Shown: one piece after another, positions 13,281 through 14,014 of the stretch
Layout: each line of letters starts with the position of its first letter
Position numbering within the stretch: position 1 is the first letter of the stretch
DNA from: DATEJJ01 sp039649115
Lineage (GTDB): Bacteria; Actinomycetota; Actinomycetes; Mycobacteriales; Micromonosporaceae
Length of the DNA stretch: 14,014 nucleotides
NCBI GenBank assembly: GCA_039649115.1
Contig: JBBWZQ010000199.1
Span: 1-14,014, forward strand
Direction of reading: 5' to 3'
Translations under genes and position numbers: made by a program
The notes under the pieces: model-generated
Told to the model about the DNA's origin: nothing
Database searches by the model: none
Seen by the model: the letters and a program-made list of their open reading frames with translations, nothing else

Positions 13281-14014
13281 CTACGACGGGATCCGTCGCG
13301 CCGCGGCGGATCCCGTGACCGGTTCGACCATCAATCGTCCATTGTGGACCTCGACGCGCACCTCGGCACCGTCGCCCAGGTCCCCGGCGAGCAGGGCGCG
13401 CGCGATCCGGGTCTCCACCTCGTGCGCGATGTACCGGCGCAGCGGGCGGGCCCCGTACACCGGGTCGAAGCCGCGCTCCGCGATGAGGTGGCATGCCTGG
13501 GGGCTGAGCGACAGGCCGATCCGCCGTTCGGCCAGGCGTGCGCGCAGCTCCGCGAACTGCAGGTCCACGATCCGCTCGATCTGCTCCAGCGTCAGCCGGC
13601 GGAACAGCACCACGTCGTCGACCCGGTTGAGGAACTCCGGCCGGAACCTCCCGCGCAGTTCGGCCATGACCTGGTCGCGCGTCTGCGGGTCGAGGTCGCC
13701 GCCGGGATCCGCGGGGCCGACCAGGTACTCCGCCCCGATGTTCGACGTCATGATGACGATGCTGTTGCGGAAGTCGACGGTACGGCCCTGGGCGTCGGTG
13801 ATGCGCCCGTCGTCGAGTACCTGCAGCAGGGTGTTGAACACGTCGGCGTGCGCCTTCTCGATCTCGTCGAACAGCACGACGGAGTACGGCTTGCGGCGCA
13901 CCGCCTCGGTGAGCTGGCCGCCCTGCTCATAGCCCACGTAACCCGGGGGAGCGCCCACGAGGCGGCTCACGGTGTGCCGTTCCTGGTATTCGCTCATGTC
14001 GAGCCGGATCATGT
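13281..14014 (-). CDS. clpB: Chaperone ClpB, C-terminal part (runs off right edge)
   Basis: About 244 C-terminal residues are visible, covering most of the second AAA+ module and the D2 small domain of the ATP-dependent disaggregase ClpB, which works with DnaK to rescue aggregated proteins. Counting from the Met codon at 14012: RLDMSEYQERHTVSRLVGAP (3-22), pore loop GYVGYEQGG (24-32), Walker B VVLFDEIEKAH (45-55), sensor-1 MTSNIGAE (88-95), arginine finger in RGRFRPEFLNRVDD, and sensor-2 GARPLRRYI. The pattern fits ClpB rather than ClpC. That Met is internal (homologues read MVRIDMSEY there), so the gene continues past the window. The last codons overlap a strong hairpin. The C-terminus ends in a short basic tail (AAARRIPS). 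Confidence 0.93.
   Translation of the reverse strand, partial: MIRLDMSEYQERHTVSRLVGAPPGYVGYEQGGQLTEAVRRKPYSVVLFDEIEKAHADVFNTLLQVLDDGRITDAQGRTVDFRNSIVIMTSNIGAEYLVGPADPGGDLDPQTRDQVMAELRGRFRPEFLNRVDDVVLFRRLTLEQIERIVDLQFAELRARLAERRIGLSLSPQACHLIAERGFDPVYGARPLRRYIAHEVETRIARALLAGDLGDGAEVRVEVHNGRLMVEPVTGSAAARRIPS
13286..13316. terminator. Strong hairpin at the BON/clpB convergent junction
   Basis: ACGGGATCCG (13286-13295) and CGGATCCCGT (13307-13316) are perfect reverse complements. The inner bases also pair (one T-G wobble plus three Watson-Crick pairs), giving a 14-bp stem with a 3-nt GCC loop. It starts 10 nt after the BON stop and lies inside the last codons of clpB on the other strand. It has no T-tract, which is common for actinobacterial terminators. 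It probably ends BON transcription and may also protect or end the clpB message. Confidence 0.6.

Overview
The window is very GC-rich, densely coding DNA with GTG as well as ATG starts, 4-bp stop/start overlaps and several genes whose best start lacks a clear ribosome-binding site. With its protein families (one-transmembrane Ser/Thr kinase, STAS antagonist, DUF4232-type lipoprotein, GT1 glycosyltransferase, ClpB), this points to an actinomycete, possibly Micromonosporaceae. The genus cannot be fixed from the sequence. No rRNA, tRNA, CRISPR array, transposase or phage gene was seen.

Layout. (1) 1-1989, minus strand: a secreted or membrane-anchored GH25 lysozyme-like protein, an SMP-30/gluconolactonase-like hydrolase, and the N-terminus of a PfkB-family sugar kinase running off the left edge. 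(2) 1990-2147: a divergent promoter region with a strong inverted repeat. (3) 2148-7476, plus strand: three exported proteins chained by two ATGA overlaps. They are two tandem paralogous M28-like metallopeptidases with PKD domains (the first has lost the catalytic Glu-Glu pair) and a DUF4232-like lipoprotein. (4) 7463-9644, minus strand: a winged-helix AlkZ/YcaQ-like protein preceded by a DUF899 thioredoxin-like protein (likely one operon, DUF899 first), and a separate STAS anti-sigma-factor antagonist. (5) 9993-11234, plus strand: a membrane Ser/Thr protein kinase, facing a GT1/MGT-like glycosyltransferase (11242-12426, minus). (6) 12599-13276, plus strand: a triple-BON-domain protein facing the C-terminal part of ClpB, which runs off the right edge. 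A strong hairpin lies at that junction, inside the 3' end of clpB.

How the genes fit together. The only multi-gene unit that looks like a dedicated system is the secreted cassette at 2148-7476. It combines an apparently intact peptidase-like protein, a degenerate partner and a lipoprotein made in a fixed order from one message. The two peptidase paralogues carry the same small beta module at different places in the chain, which is the most unusual feature here. The rest looks like housekeeping and stress functions: protein disaggregation (ClpB), partner-switch regulation (STAS), Ser/Thr phosphorylation, possible DNA-alkylation repair, and sugar-acid/sugar metabolism.
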